DNA of 5,974 bases. It comes from Pseudomonadota bacterium (GTDB lineage Bacteria > Pseudomonadota > Alphaproteobacteria > Thalassobaculales > Thalassobaculaceae). Below the pieces are notes generated by a model. That model saw only the letters and a list, made by a program, of their open reading frames with translations, had not been told where the DNA came from and did no database searches. The stretch lies in assembly GCA_027623845.1 (NCBI GenBank), contig JAQBUJ010000224.1, positions 1 through 5,974 of the forward strand, written 5' to 3'. This document shows positions 5,904-5,974 of the stretch, in pieces. Every line of letters starts with the position of its first letter. The stretch's first letter is position 1. Made by a program: the position numbers and the translations under genes.

Positions 5904-5974
5904 GTGGCTTATACCACCTTCCATTGATCAGAACCCATGTGCCCAATCCCGGGTTCCGATGGACATTATGGTCC
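5904..5974. other. Terminal segment unrelated to the PAS gene, with two inverted repeats
   Basis: These last 71 bases do not continue the PAS coding sequence in any frame. They contain GTGG-CTTATA-CCAC (5904-5917) and a longer pair, ATCAGAACCC (5927-5936) with GGGTTCCGAT (5951-5960). The longer pair would form a 10-bp stem with one G-U pair in minus-strand RNA and a 14-nt loop. One minus frame is open through the segment (including GTWVLINGRWYKPLG), but I do not recognise it. It could be the end of a small inserted element, a rearranged flank, or an assembly artefact. Confidence 0.4.

Noticed and set aside
5968..5974. ATGGTCC at the window end also occurs at 5564-5570 in the intact PAS module
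   Set aside because: Seven bases is too short to mean much, and the position is 38 bp away from that expected from the 366-bp period.

Overview
The window looks like a piece of an alphaproteobacterial chromosome, probably from the Rhodospirillales or a near relative. This is inferred from three things: the gene set (a DUF2794 protein and a small four-cysteine protein of a type I associate with alphaproteobacteria), a Der GTPase with the NKCEG form of its first G4 motif, and a soluble PAS-type chemoreceptor. Base composition is GC-rich apart from a short AT-rich island near 4320-4390. No RNA gene, CRISPR array or complete mobile element was found.

Layout: (1) 1-155 is open in both orientations. 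The more likely reading is the last 50 codons of a + strand gene cut by the window edge, convergent with der. (2) 3622-176 on the minus strand is an envelope/ribosome operon read yfgM-like -> bamB -> der, the order also seen in gammaproteobacteria. Gaps are about 28 nt, so co-transcription is likely. It encodes a membrane-anchored TPR-type protein, the outer-membrane assembly lipoprotein BamB and the 50S assembly GTPase Der. (3) 3623-3978 is a 356-nt divergent control region without a convincing gene but with a clear palindrome and several short direct repeats. (4) 3979-4768 on the plus strand holds two small genes: a DUF2794 protein and a zinc-ribbon-like protein. Between them is a near-consensus sigma-70 promoter whose -35 box overlaps the DUF2794 stop codon, followed by a leader of about 130 nt. 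(5) 4811-5902 on the minus strand is a chemoreceptor with at least two PAS modules repeated with a 366-bp period, followed by a methyl-accepting signalling domain.

The strangest place is the right end. The upstream PAS module stops matching its sister copy immediately after a shared 15-bp sequence (5889-5903). The last 71 nt are unrelated, put a stop codon in frame, and can form two stem-loops. This is either a receptor gene broken by a small insertion or rearrangement, or a false join at a repeat near the end of an assembled contig. Otherwise the window is mostly conserved housekeeping DNA. I see no convincing new multi-gene system; the points worth checking are the right-end junction, the promoter embedded in a stop codon and the repeat-rich divergent region.
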